This document shows positions 53,191 through 60,893 of a stretch of DNA of 64,000 nucleotides, in pieces (positions within the stretch are counted from its first letter, which is position 1; every line of letters begins with the position of its first letter). Under the pieces are notes generated by a model. It saw only the letters and a program-made list of their open reading frames with translations, was not told the DNA's origin and ran no database searches. Position numbers and translations under genes: made by a program. The DNA comes from Georgfuchsia toluolica (GTDB taxonomy: Bacteria; Pseudomonadota; Gammaproteobacteria; Burkholderiales; Rhodocyclaceae). Location of the stretch: assembly GCF_907163265.1 (NCBI RefSeq), contig NZ_CAJQUM010000001.1, forward strand, positions 930,001 through 994,000, given 5' to 3'.

Positions 53191-53293
53191 AAGAGTATGG
53201 CTTATCGGTGCATCATAAAAATAGTCAGGCTCATGAGTGCATCCATTTTCCGAGGCCGACTCCTAATCCATTTTCCACAAGAGGGCATTCATC

Positions 53294-53452
53294 ATGATCA
53301 GAAGAATTTTCGTGCCGCTGCTCGCGGTGCTATTCCTGGCCGGCAACGTTGTGGCCCTTACTGCCTGCAACACTGTTGAAGGAGCGGGCAAGGATATTCA
53401 GAAGGGCGGTGAAGCAATCAAGGACGAAGCACAAGAGCACAAGAACTATTAA
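53294..53452 (+). CDS. Entericidin A/B-family lipoprotein
   Basis: 52 residues: MIRRIFVPLLAVLFLAGNVVALTACNTVEGAGKDIQKGGEAIKDEA. The lipobox is LTAC and the entericidin signature is CNTVEGAGKDIQKGGEAI. Small outer-membrane lipoproteins of this family are stress-induced and form toxin/antidote pairs in E. coli. It is divergent from the BON gene. Confidence 0.9.
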   Translation: MIRRIFVPLLAVLFLAGNVVALTACNTVEGAGKDIQKGGEAIKDEAQEHKNY

Positions 53453-53522
53453 GTGTTAGCTGTTCCCCCAGCGTTGTTATCGCCATCGACAGCAACTTCA
53501 AAACCACTGAAAGGAACCAAAA

Positions 53523-54086
53523 ATGTCCAATATTCGACGCAATTTTCTTAACCTACTCCTCGTGACCGCCGCAACTCTCTCCCTGGGAGCGCTTGGCAGT
53601 CGGGCAAATGCAGCAACTGCTGAAGACTTGGACAAGGACTCCGCCCAGGCTCTGCAAACCTTGTACAAATCCAACCCCACCGCTGAAACCATTGGGAAGA
53701 AAGCCAGGGCAATACTGGTGTTCCCCAAGATCATTAAGGCCGGCCTTGTATTTGGTGGCGCCTATGGCGAAGGAGTCTTGATGAAGGGTACGCACGTCGC
53801 CGACTATTACAACTCTGTCTCCGCCTCCTGGGGTTTGCAGGCAGGTGCCGAATCATTCGGCTACGTCGTATTCCTTATGAACGACAAAGCTGTGAATTAT
53901 CTCGACAAGTCGAAGGGCTGGGAAATCGGTGTTGGACCGACGGTGGTCGTCGTAAATGAAGGCGTTGCGAAGAATCTGTCAACGACGACAGCGAAAGACG
54001 ATGCCTACGCCTTCATTTTCGACCAGCAGGGACTCATGGCCAGCCTCAGCATCGAGGGTACCAAGATATCCCGCATCAGGCGTTGA
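53523..54086 (+). CDS. SYLF (Ysc84-like) lipid-binding exported protein
   Basis: 187 residues with a signal peptide ending at ANA. The SYLF domain is LYKSNPTAETIGKKARAILVFPKIIKAGLVFGGAYGEGVLM ... SWGLQAGAESFGYVVFLM ... WEIGVGPTVVVVNEG ... YAFIFDQQGLMASLSIEGTKISRI. It binds phosphoinositide-like lipids in eukaryotes; in bacteria it is a common periplasmic stress protein of unknown action. It follows the entericidin gene by 70 bp. Confidence 0.9.
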   Translation: MSNIRRNFLNLLLVTAATLSLGALGSRANAATAEDLDKDSAQALQTLYKSNPTAETIGKKARAILVFPKIIKAGLVFGGAYGEGVLMKGTHVADYYNSVSASWGLQAGAESFGYVVFLMNDKAVNYLDKSKGWEIGVGPTVVVVNEGVAKNLSTTTAKDDAYAFIFDQQGLMASLSIEGTKISRIRR

Positions 54087-54103
54087 TCCCGGGAAAAACG
54101 GTT

Positions 54104-54218
54104 AACCACGGCGACACGGTGGGCACGGCGATAACGAAGCAAGTCTTGATTTTCTCTGTGCCCTCTGTAATGAAAGCTTTTGGCTTCCGCCGTGTTCGCC
54201 GTGTCCCGTGGTAAAAAT
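54104..54218. repeat. Short palindromic repeat of the ACCACGGCGACACGG family
   Basis: AACCACGGCGACACGGTGGG at the left and CCGTGTTCGCCGTGTCCCGTGG at the right. It shares the outer ends with the 200-bp copies but has a different middle. Confidence 0.6.
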
Positions 54219-54233
54219 ATTTTTAGAGTTCCC

Positions 54234-54434
54234 ATGACTAAATTCGGCAAGAATCTCGCAGCAGGATTAGCGGCAATCCTTTTGGTCGCGACACTGTCCG
54301 CATGCCAAAAGCAGGAAGGTCCGGCAGAGCGCGCGGGCAAGGACATCGACAAGACAATGGATGATGCCGGGCAGCACATTGAAAAAGCCGGTCAGAATAT
54401 CCAGGACGCTGCAAAAGACGAGAAGAAAGAATGA
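54234..54434 (+). CDS. Small lipoprotein, helical
   Basis: 66 residues from ATG 54234. The signal and lipobox are LAAILLVATLSACQ. The mature part is a charged repeat (RAGKDIDKTMDDAGQHIEKAGQNIQDAAKDEKKE) that would form an amphipathic helix. Similar small lipoproteins occur with BON and entericidin genes. No function known. Confidence 0.75.
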   Translation: MTKFGKNLAAGLAAILLVATLSACQKQEGPAERAGKDIDKTMDDAGQHIEKAGQNIQDAAKDEKKE

Positions 54435-54509
54435 GTATCCGTATTCGCAATTGATCATGCCTTGTCCAGGATGTGCTCAACATGAGGCATAACAGAACAA
54501 GTAACGCAT

Positions 54510-54686
54510 CTCGATGAAATCCGGGTCTGCCGCTTCGCCGGCGGCTGCGGCGGCTCGCGCCGTACCATTAGAAGCCGAGCAAGACCAGATCAGCCAGAAT
54601 ATCGAGGCCGTCCTGGAGTTCCACTCGTGTGAAGAGCAAAAAAATCAGCCGCTCGCAGCGCATCCTCGAACGCATCAGTAATTTAA
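54510..54686 (+). pseudogene. DUF1003-type membrane protein, 5' fragment with frameshift
   Basis: The plus strand reads PLEAEQDQISQNIEAVLEFH, then in another frame ISRSQRILERISN. This is the N-terminal region of DUF1003 proteins, with a one-base shift in a run of seven A. The gene then ends at the 200-bp repeat at 54688 and no membrane part follows. Confidence 0.6.
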
Positions 54687-54687
54687 C

Positions 54688-54892
54688 CTGAAAACCTCAT
54701 TTGAACCACGGCGACACGGCGGGCATGAGCAAAGGAAATGACCACAGGGAATCCCTGTAGGATCCCCGTGGGACGGCGGAAAATCAAAAGCTTGCCAATG
54801 GACTTCGTTTCACCCGATGGGTGAGGCACCGCATGCCTGCCATGCCTTGTGTTTTCGCCGCGTCGCCGTGTTCACCGTGGTGAACTGCTTCT
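54688..54892. repeat. 200-bp palindromic repeat, copy 2 (reverse)
   Basis: Begins CTGAAAACCTCATTTGAACC and ends TTCACCGTGGTGAACTGC, reverse of 45600-45800 with high similarity. It lies at the break point of the DUF1003 fragment. Confidence 0.8.
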
Positions 54893-54952
54893 TCAGACGG
54901 GCTGTCCGAGCCTACCGCAGCGTCGCCCCAACCTTGATCAGTTTATGATGGG

Positions 54953-55080
54953 CGGATGACACCAAGTTCACGAAGGTGCACCAAGAACTTCAAATTCAAT
55001 ATTGTTTTTTCCTGGTGATACCTGGTGTCCTTGATGCCTCGGCGGTGAGAGATTCGATGCTATACATCAGTATTGCTTTG
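54953..55080. repeat. 'ACCAAG...CTTGGTG' repeat, copy 1
   Basis: Contains GTGCACCAAGAACTTCAAAT, CAATATTGTTTTTTCCTGG and CATCAGTATTGCTTTGAC. All recur in the same order at 60745-60886. It is also an imperfect palindrome (ACACCAAG at the left, CCTGGTGTCC at the right). Confidence 0.75.
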
Positions 55081-55088
55081 ACAGAATA

Positions 55089-56159
55089 CTACTCTGCTGG
55101 AGAATCCGCGTTCGTTGGCTCGACCAGTGCGCTGCTCCACTCATTGAGCAGCCGATACCCCACCGCCAGCAGCGTCGGGCCGAGAAATACTCCGATCAGG
55201 CCGAAGCTCACGACCCCACCCAGCACCCCCAGGAACACCAACACGAATGGCATGCTGGAACCCCGGCTGATGATCAGGGGCTTGATGATGTTGTCGACCA
55301 TGCTGACAATGAAGAAGCCCCACAGCACAACAAAGATTGCCCAGCCTGTGTCACCCTGCTGGAATAACCACAGCGCGGCACCGATCCAGATCAGCGGCGG
55401 GCCGACCGGAATTATGGAGAGAAAGAAAGTGGCAAGCCCCAGCAGCAGCGCTCCGGGAACCCCGGCGATGGCAAAGCCGATCCCTGCCAGCACGCCCTGC
55501 GCAAGGGCAGTGCCAAGAATGCCATAGACCACGCCGGTCACGGTGTTGCTCGCGATCTCCAGCAGATATCGCCCACGTTGTCCCGCGACTCTGGACGCCA
55601 CGGCAATCGCGCGTCGATCGACTTCCTCGCCATCGCGGAACAGGAAGAAGGCAATGAACACGCTGAGCGTGAGTTGCATCAAGCCGGAGCCCAATGTTTT
55701 GCCTGCCGCCAGCAAGGCGTGCTGCGCGGACGGCAGCAGGCGCTGGAGTTCATCGGTCAGCCTGCTGCTGTCGTGGGCAAGATTTTGCCAGTAGTCGCTC
55801 AAGCTCGCACCTACCAGCGGAATTTGGATGAGCCAAGCGGGGGCATCGGGAAGCCCTCTTTCCAGCTGGCCGCCGATGGCCGCTGACAGTTGCGTCGCAT
55901 TGTCGACCAGTCCCAGAGTCACCACGGCGAATGGCGCGATCATCACCAGGGAAACCACGCAGGTCATGGCCAGCGCGGAAAAATTGCGGCGGTGACCTAA
56001 CCACCTGTCCAGATGTGCAAATGCCGGCCAGGTAACCGACACCAGAATTACCGCCCACAATAGCGCGGTGAGGAAAGCATGCAGCACCACAACGCAGCCG
56101 ACAATCAGTAGCGCGAGGGCGGCAAAACCGAGATATCGGTCGGAATCTGAGGGCTGCAT
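55089..56159 (-). CDS. AI-2E family (PerM-like) transporter
   Basis: 356 residues with about eight membrane helices. C-terminal motifs VPGALLLGLATFFLSIIPVGPPLIWIGAALWL and VDNIIKPLIISRGSSMPFVLVFLGVLGGVVSFGLIGVFLGP are diagnostic of the family. Members export small molecules or act as ion/H+ exchangers; the substrate here is unknown. The 19-bp motif at 56224 lies 65 bp upstream. Confidence 0.9.
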   Translation of the reverse strand: MQPSDSDRYLGFAALALLIVGCVVVLHAFLTALLWAVILVSVTWPAFAHLDRWLGHRRNFSALAMTCVVSLVMIAPFAVVTLGLVDNATQLSAAIGGQLERGLPDAPAWLIQIPLVGASLSDYWQNLAHDSSRLTDELQRLLPSAQHALLAAGKTLGSGLMQLTLSVFIAFFLFRDGEEVDRRAIAVASRVAGQRGRYLLEIASNTVTGVVYGILGTALAQGVLAGIGFAIAGVPGALLLGLATFFLSIIPVGPPLIWIGAALWLFQQGDTGWAIFVVLWGFFIVSMVDNIIKPLIISRGSSMPFVLVFLGVLGGVVSFGLIGVFLGPTLLAVGYRLLNEWSSALVEPTNADSPAE

Positions 56160-56223
56160 GAAAACTCCGGTGTTCGCGGCGGGCCGAATGAGAGCTGATT
56201 ATAGGCGTGGAGTACCCGCTGCT

Positions 56224-56242
56224 ATGTGTGCCAGCATACAGA
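56224..56242 (+). promoter_or_regulatory. 19-bp motif copy between divergent genes
   Basis: ATGTGTGCCAGCATACAGA, 65 bp before the transporter start (minus) and 47 bp before the truncated kinase frame (plus). Confidence 0.6.
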
Positions 56243-56288
56243 CGCGCCGCCGGAAGGCCTGTGATAGTTCATATTCCATCAGGTATGT

Positions 56289-57122
56289 GTGTTTAACTGC
56301 TGCGTGAATTGGCAATTGTCTGATACCGGCTCGGCAGGCCCAACTCTTATCGGATCGTTACATTTTTCACGGAAATCAATATGTCCGAAACAGGAAATAG
56401 TCCTCGTCCCGCCGGCGCAGCCGACATGGCAGATCGAATCATCGCGCGACACGGGTGCCGGATTGACGCTGGAACAGCTGGCACAGCTGTTCCAGCCCTT
56501 CAATCGTCCCGGCAGGGAGGCCAGCGGAGAGGAAGGCACGGGCATCGGCCTGGTGGTGACCAAGCACCTGGTGGAATTGATGGGCGGCACCATCGGCGTG
56601 GATAGCGTGTTCTTGATCGAACTGGACCTGACCGCGGCACCAATGCTGGCAACGCCGGAATCCGAGCATGCGTCGCGGGTGCGGCCGCAAGTGCCGGACG
56701 GCACCCCGCTGCGCACTCTGCTCCATGTCGAGGACAACCCGGCTAACCTGGAACTGGTCGAGCAGCTTGTTGCGCGCCGCTCCGACCTGCGTTTCCTGAG
56801 CGCGGCGGATGGCAATCTCGGCATCGAGTTTGCGCTCGTCTATCAGCCGGAGGTGATTCTGATGGACATCAACCTGCCCGGCATCAGCGGCATCGACGTC
56901 ATGAGAATTCCGCGCAAGGACTCGACGACGGCGCATATCCCCATCATCGCTTTAAGCGCCAACGCGGTGCCGCGCGCTATCGAGCGGGACCTCGAAGCCG
57001 GATTTTTCAGCTATCTCACCAAACCGATCAAGGTGGGTGAATTCATGGATGCACTCGATGCGGCGCTGGAATTCGCGCAAACAGCAGCAGCCAGCAGAAC
57101 ACTAAAAGAGGAAATAGCATGA
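56289..57122 (+). pseudogene. Truncated hybrid histidine kinase: partial HATPase plus receiver domain
   Basis: The frame contains only the end of the kinase ATPase domain (DTGAGLTLEQLAQLFQPFNR ... GEEGTGIGLVVTKHLVELMGG, with a small internal deletion before VFLIELDL). A complete receiver domain follows (LLHVEDNPANLELVEQL, phospho-Asp in EVILMDINLPGISG, Lys in TKPIKVGEF). There is no sensor, His box or N-box, so it cannot be an active kinase. The first 50 or so residues look like random translation. The receiver part could still be functional. It overlaps the next gene by 4 bp. Confidence 0.7.
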
Positions 57123-57940
57123 TGATCAGTTCCGCCACGATTCTTGACGCCAGCATCCTGATTGTTGACGACCAGGAGTCCAATATCAGCCTGTTTGAGC
57201 AATTGCTGAGCGAGGCCGGTTACATGCACGTGACCTCGACCATGGATCCAACAGAGGTCTGCGCGCTGCATCGCAAGAATCGCTACGACCTGATCCTGCT
57301 CGACCTGCAGATGCCCGGCATGGATGGATTCCAGGTAATGGAAGGCCTCAAGACCAATATTGCCGACAGTTATCTTCCAGTCATTGTGATTACCGCCCAG
57401 CCGGGTCACAAGCTGCGCGCCCTGGACGCCGGCGCCAAGGATTTCATCAGCAAGCCATTCGATCTGATCGAAGTCAAGACGCGCATCCACAACATGCTGG
57501 AAGTGCGGCTGTTGTACAAAAAACTCGAGGACTACAACAAGCTGCTGGAACAGACAGTGCGGGAACGGACCGCCGAACTGCGCGAAAGCGAAGCCCGCTA
57601 TCGCAGCCTGACCGAACTGGCCTCCGACTGGTACTGGGAGCAGGATGAGAATGGCAACTTCACCAAGGTTTCCGGCCCGGTCCTGGAGATGCTGGGCATC
57701 CGCGTGGAACCACTCGCGGGAAATGGCAGCACTATCCCGGTCGCTGGCTGGAATGAGGCAGAGCGAGAGATATTGCAGGCACGCATTGCAGCCCGCCAGC
57801 CATTCCTGGATTTCCTTTTCAGCCGCACCAATGTGGACGGCTCGCAGCAAACCTTTCGCGTGAGCGGAGAACCGATGTTCAACCAGTCCTCCCGCTTCAT
57901 CGGCTACCGTGGAATCGGCGTGGAGCAGACCGCTAAATAA
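57119..57940 (+). CDS. Response regulator with receiver and PAS domains, lacking an output domain
   Basis: 273 residues. Receiver domain (ILIVDDQESNISLFEQLL, phospho-Asp in LILLDLQMPGMDGF, Lys in FISKPFDLIEV), a coiled-coil linker (LEDYNKLLEQTVRERTAELRESEARYRSL) and a PAS domain ending GYRGIGVEQTAK. Relatives continue into GGDEF/EAL or kinase domains. Here the gene stops and a dispersed repeat begins within about 60 bp, so the output end may have been lost. It may still work as a single-domain partner of the upstream receiver. Confidence 0.75.
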   Translation: MMISSATILDASILIVDDQESNISLFEQLLSEAGYMHVTSTMDPTEVCALHRKNRYDLILLDLQMPGMDGFQVMEGLKTNIADSYLPVIVITAQPGHKLRALDAGAKDFISKPFDLIEVKTRIHNMLEVRLLYKKLEDYNKLLEQTVRERTAELRESEARYRSLTELASDWYWEQDENGNFTKVSGPVLEMLGIRVEPLAGNGSTIPVAGWNEAEREILQARIAARQPFLDFLFSRTNVDGSQQTFRVSGEPMFNQSSRFIGYRGIGVEQTAK

Positions 57941-58000
57941 TTAACATGAAAAACACCTTGCAGCGGAGCCGCGAACCGCTCGATGCCGGATGCGAAGTGT

Positions 58001-58135
58001 CACGTAATATCGAGCGTAGCGAGCTAACCAGTAGCCCCGCCCCGGGGCGGGGATGGGGTGGGGATGGGGTGGGGGGCGTTCAATTCGCCTTTGCGCCCTT
58101 TCATGCTCAGGGGTGACACTGGCGATCATGAGCGT
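58001..58135. repeat. Dispersed repeat 'CGAGCGTAGCGAGC ... CCCCGCCCC', copy 2
   Basis: Same order of blocks as 30283-30404 (CGAGCGTAGCGAGC, CCCCGCCCCGGGGCGGGG, GGGTGG, CGTTCAATTCGCC, TCATGCTCAGGGGTG). It separates the truncated response regulator from the Crp/Fnr gene. Confidence 0.7.
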
Positions 58136-58159
58136 TACAACACCAGACGCGAAAGACTA

Positions 58160-58906
58160 ATGATGTCATCATCCCCTAGTCCGAATCAAAACCATCTTCT
58201 CGCCGCCCTGCCTACGGCGGAATTCGAACGCCTGGCCGCGCATCTGGAACCTGTCCCGCTGCGGCTCGGCGAAATTCTCTACGAACCCGGGGGGAAATTG
58301 CAGCACGCCTATTTCCCCACCACTTCCATCGTCTCGCTGCACTATGTCATGGAGTCCGGCGCCTCAGCCGAAACCGCCGGGGTGGGCAATGAAGGCATAG
58401 TCGGTATTGCGCTGTTCATGGGCGGCAATACCACCCCAAGCTCGGCCGTGGTGCAGACCGCGGGTCATGCTTACCGACTGGAGGCGCACCTGCTGAAGGA
58501 GGAGTTCAATCGCGCCGGTTCGATGCAGCGCATCTTGCTGCGCTATACCCAGGCGCTGATTACGCAGATGACGCAGACGGCGGTATGCAACCGGCACCAC
58601 TCGGTAGAACAGCAGTTGTGCCGCTGGCTGTTGCTGACACTCGACCGCCTCTCCTCGTCTGAGCTGGTCATGACGCAGGAATTGGTTGCGAGCATGCTTG
58701 GCGTGCGTCGTGAAGGCATTACCGAAGCAGCCGGAAAATTGCAGCATGCCGGATATATTCGCTATCACCGCGGCCACATCTCGGTAATTGACCGCCCCGG
58801 ACTGGAGACCCGCGTCTGCGAATGCTATGCCGTGGTCAAGAAGGAAATGGGCCGCCTGCTGTCGGATGTGCAGTATCGCCAGGACATTACTGCAGTAGTC
58901 CGATAA
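58160..58906 (+). CDS. Crp/Fnr-family transcriptional regulator (1)
   Basis: About 248 residues. An N-terminal cyclic-nucleotide-type beta barrel (LAAHLEPVPLRLGEILYEPGGKLQHAYFPTTSIVSLHY ... VGNEGIVGIALFMGG) has no Fnr-type Cys cluster. The C-terminal winged helix (ELVMTQELVASMLGVRREGITEAAGKLQHAGYIRYHRGHISVIDR) has recognition helix RREGITEAA. Ligand unknown. It is closely similar to the regulator at 62994-63752 and less so to 60894-61586. It is a candidate reader of the 19-bp motif. Confidence 0.9.
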   Translation: MMSSSPSPNQNHLLAALPTAEFERLAAHLEPVPLRLGEILYEPGGKLQHAYFPTTSIVSLHYVMESGASAETAGVGNEGIVGIALFMGGNTTPSSAVVQTAGHAYRLEAHLLKEEFNRAGSMQRILLRYTQALITQMTQTAVCNRHHSVEQQLCRWLLLTLDRLSSSELVMTQELVASMLGVRREGITEAAGKLQHAGYIRYHRGHISVIDRPGLETRVCECYAVVKKEMGRLLSDVQYRQDITAVVR

Positions 58907-58920
58907 CTTTCCGCACCGTC

Positions 58921-59078
58921 CGGCGAGGACACAAGGCATGGCAGGCATGCGGCGCCTCACCCATCGGGTGAAACGAAATCCATTGGCAAGCTTTTAATTT
59001 TCCATCATCCCACGGAGATTTCCTTTGGTCATGCCCGTCGTGTCGCCGTGGTTCAAATGAAGTTTTCAGGATCAATTT
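58921..59078. repeat. 200-bp palindromic repeat, copy 3 (shortened)
   Basis: ACACAAGGCATGGCAGGCAT through TTCAAATGAAGTTTTCAGG, aligned with 45626-45795 but lacking the left arm. Confidence 0.75.
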
Positions 59079-59089
59079 ATTTCTCCTCA

Positions 59090-59108
59090 ATGTGTGCCAG
59101 TACGCAGA
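59090..59108 (+). promoter_or_regulatory. 19-bp motif copy left of the IS remnant
   Basis: ATGTGTGCCAGTACGCAGA. No intact gene follows within 100 bp; the IS5-type remnant begins at 59228, so its original target may have been displaced. Confidence 0.5.
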
Positions 59109-59227
59109 CCGTCCCCTGCGGCAGGGCGATGCTTGTCGTATGCGACTGGCTAGTATCTTTCCGCTTTTGCTGGCAGCCGGATGAATTCGAACAACAAGAC
59201 AAAGCGAAAACAGTGCAACTTATATAG

Positions 59228-59701
59228 GGAAACACTGAATAAGTAACAAATGCCGTGAACGCTTTCTTTATCATGCTGTCTGACACGGAGTATCGAGCAC
59301 AAGGGACGAAACGATGAAGCAGATGACGCTGGCGGCGACACGAGGATTCGAGAAGCACAGCCGGGCGACGCGCAAGGCGGAGTTTCTGTCGCGCATGGAC
59401 GGATTGATGTTCCAGGGTCGAGCATCCGCTCCTGACCCTCAAGCGTCTCCGGGGCTTTGCCAGGGTGCGCTATCGCGGCCTGGCGAAGAACGCCAACCGG
59501 GCCTTCGCCATGCTGGCAATGCTCAACGTCGGCAAATGGGGACGACCTCTGACGGGAGAGGTGCGTCCAGCATGAGGTGAAATGCCCTGCGTTTCCGTTC
59601 AAAACAGGCCGGTTTTTTGATGAAAATGTCATTGACGTCACGTTTTCGTCTCAATTCCAGATTACCGCTGAGTTCATTGTGGCGGCTTATTCAGCGTTTC
59701 C
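59228..59701 (+). mobile_element. Internally deleted IS5-family insertion sequence
   Basis: 474 bp with terminal inverted repeats GGAAACACTGAATAAG (59228-59243) and its complement with one mismatch (59686-59701). Inside, 59314 onward reads MKQMTLAA ... FEKHSRATRKAEFLSRMDGL (start of an IS5-type transposase). After a large deletion it reads RLRGFARVRYRGLAKNANRA and FAMLAMLNVGKWGRPL (its C-terminus) in another frame. The catalytic core is missing. Confidence 0.8.
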
Positions 59702-59840
59702 ATAACGTACCCCGATAAGATTCAAACCTTTAGTTTCTCTGCCTTCGTTTCCGGATAGCTGAGCCACACCGTTCGAACCCAGGAAGATCAGATCGGCCAG
59801 CGTTTCCCGGGTTGCAAACAATAAAAATTAATTATGGTTT

Positions 59841-59859
59841 ATGTGCGATGACGTACATA
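59841..59859 (+). promoter_or_regulatory. 19-bp motif copy upstream of a possible small RNA
   Basis: ATGTGCGATGACGTACATA, 15 of 19 positions as in the consensus, about 80-130 bp before a strong terminator with no gene in between. Confidence 0.5.
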
Positions 59860-59861
59860 AC

Positions 59862-59978
59862 TTTTTCAAGCGGCGAAGCATGATGATCATGGGTGTTCGC
59901 TCTTTTCCTCCCCGGGTGGGACACCTGTAGCACTTGGCCCGAAACGCCTCCCTTCGTTTCGGGCCTTTTCTTTTTGTG
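59862..59978 (+). ncRNA. Candidate small RNA ending at an intrinsic terminator
   Basis: A gene-free stretch of about 115 bp begins just after a 19-bp motif copy and ends in GCCCGAAACG, loop, CGTTTCGGGC and CTTTTCTTTTT (59937-59975). It contains an exposed TCCTCCCC pyrimidine tract (59926-59933), which could pair with ribosome-binding sites. A 16-codon frame (MMIMGVRSFPPRVGHL) is an alternative reading. No promoter -10 is certain. Confidence 0.4.
59937..59975 (+). terminator. Strong intrinsic terminator
   Basis: A 10-bp perfect stem GCCCGAAACG/CGTTTCGGGC with an 8-nt loop and a T-rich tail. Confidence 0.85.
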
Positions 59979-60025
59979 AGACCGCCGCAGCCAACAAATC
60001 AGCTATTGCCTGCATTGGGCTATCT

Positions 60026-60044
60026 ATGTTTGATAACGAACAGA
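60026..60044 (+). promoter_or_regulatory. 19-bp motif copy before the Gly-X-Y lipoprotein
   Basis: ATGTTTGATAACGAACAGA, 97 bp before the start codon at 60141. Confidence 0.6.
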
Positions 60045-60140
60045 ACTTCATCAGGATTGGGCGTAGTTTCGAAACGTAATTCCGCGTAGCGCATATCTGT
60101 TCAGTTGAGGAGCCCCATCCAGCTATCGAAAGGAATTTTC

Positions 60141-60386
60141 ATGAAATATTCAATCGTGTTTTCAGCAATACTGGCGGCACTTGCGTTAAGCGCCTGCGAG
60201 AGGCCGACAACCGTGACACCAGCGACGGTCATTACCGTTCCCGCCCAAGGACCTGCCGGCCCGTCCGGCACCACAGGATCGATCGGATCAACAGGATCCA
60301 CTGGCGACAAGGGTGACACCGGCAAATCCGGCAGCGGTACCACCGTGATTGTGGCGCCCCCCGCGCCGACAGCGCCAGCAAACTAA
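60141..60386 (+). CDS. Small lipoprotein with collagen-like Gly-X-Y repeats
   Basis: 81 residues. Lipoprotein signal MKYSIVFSAILAALALSAC. The mature part has a run of Gly-X-Y triplets (GPAGPSGTTGSIGSTGSTGD, about residues 42-65) and a Pro/Ala-rich tail. Collagen-like bacterial lipoproteins are surface or periplasmic spacers. The start of a near-identical paralogue appears at 63963, with the same motif 94 bp upstream. AAAGGAA is the ribosome-binding site. Confidence 0.8.
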   Translation: MKYSIVFSAILAALALSACERPTTVTPATVITVPAQGPAGPSGTTGSIGSTGSTGDKGDTGKSGSGTTVIVAPPAPTAPAN

Positions 60387-60419
60387 CTCTGTTCGTTTAC
60401 TGTTTCGAGGAGAAATGTC

Positions 60420-60578
60420 ATGGGCTTGGGAACCATACTGTTGATTGTGCTAATCCTGATGCTAATCGGCACAATTCCGGCCTGGCCGCATAGCAGAAAC
60501 TGGGGCTATGGGCCTAGTGGTGGCTTGGGCTTGGTGGTGATCATTCTCATCGTGCTGCTTTTGATGGGACGCCTGTAA
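60420..60578 (+). CDS. DUF3309-family small membrane protein
   Basis: 52 residues: MGLGTILLIVLILMLIGTIP, then AWPHSRNWGYGPSGGLG and VVIILIVLLLMGRL. Two membrane helices joined by a Trp/Gly-rich loop define DUF3309. GAGGAG precedes the start. It is 33 bp after the Gly-X-Y lipoprotein gene, probably in the same transcript. Function unknown; typical of stress-related small-protein clusters. Confidence 0.88.
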   Translation: MGLGTILLIVLILMLIGTIPAWPHSRNWGYGPSGGLGLVVIILIVLLLMGRL

Positions 60579-60597
60579 CGGATAGTTCGATGCCGGA

Positions 60598-60625
60598 AGG
60601 GAAGGACTGGATTCAGTCCTTCCCT
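60598..60625. terminator. Perfect 12-bp hairpin after the DUF3309 gene
   Basis: AGGGAAGGACTG, loop GATT, CAGTCCTTCCCT, 20 bp after the stop. No T-tract, so it may act as an mRNA-stabilising end or a weak terminator. Confidence 0.65.
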
Positions 60626-60744
60626 GACTGTCATGTGTAGTCGTCACTAAATTCTGGCAAGACTTTGGCAGTTGCTGCTGCGGAAAACAGAACCTGTATT
60701 GCACACCCTGGTGTTCAGTCATCAAGAAATTGATGGAAAGATGG

Positions 60745-60886
60745 AAAATCTTTCACCACCAAGGCACCAAGGGCACAAAGGTGCACCAAGAACTACAAAT
60801 TCGATATTGTTTTTCCTTGGTGATGCTTGGTGTCCTTGGTGTCTTGGTGATGAGGCTTTTGTAATTATCCATCAGTATCGCCTTGA
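60745..60886. repeat. 'ACCAAG...CTTGGTG' repeat, copy 2
   Basis: TTTCACCACCAAGGCACCAA ... CCTTGGTGTCTTGGTGATG forms a long imperfect palindrome. The inner part matches 54953-55080. Confidence 0.78.
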
Positions 60887-60893
60887 CTAACTA

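Noticed and set aside
58127-58146. Motif copy before Crp/Fnr regulator 1
   Set aside because: ATGAGCGTTACAACACCAGA needs a 1-bp insertion to align and lies only about 14 bp from the start codon.
60388-60406. Motif copy before the DUF3309 gene
   Set aside because: Only the ACGAACAGA half matches; the TGTG half is absent.
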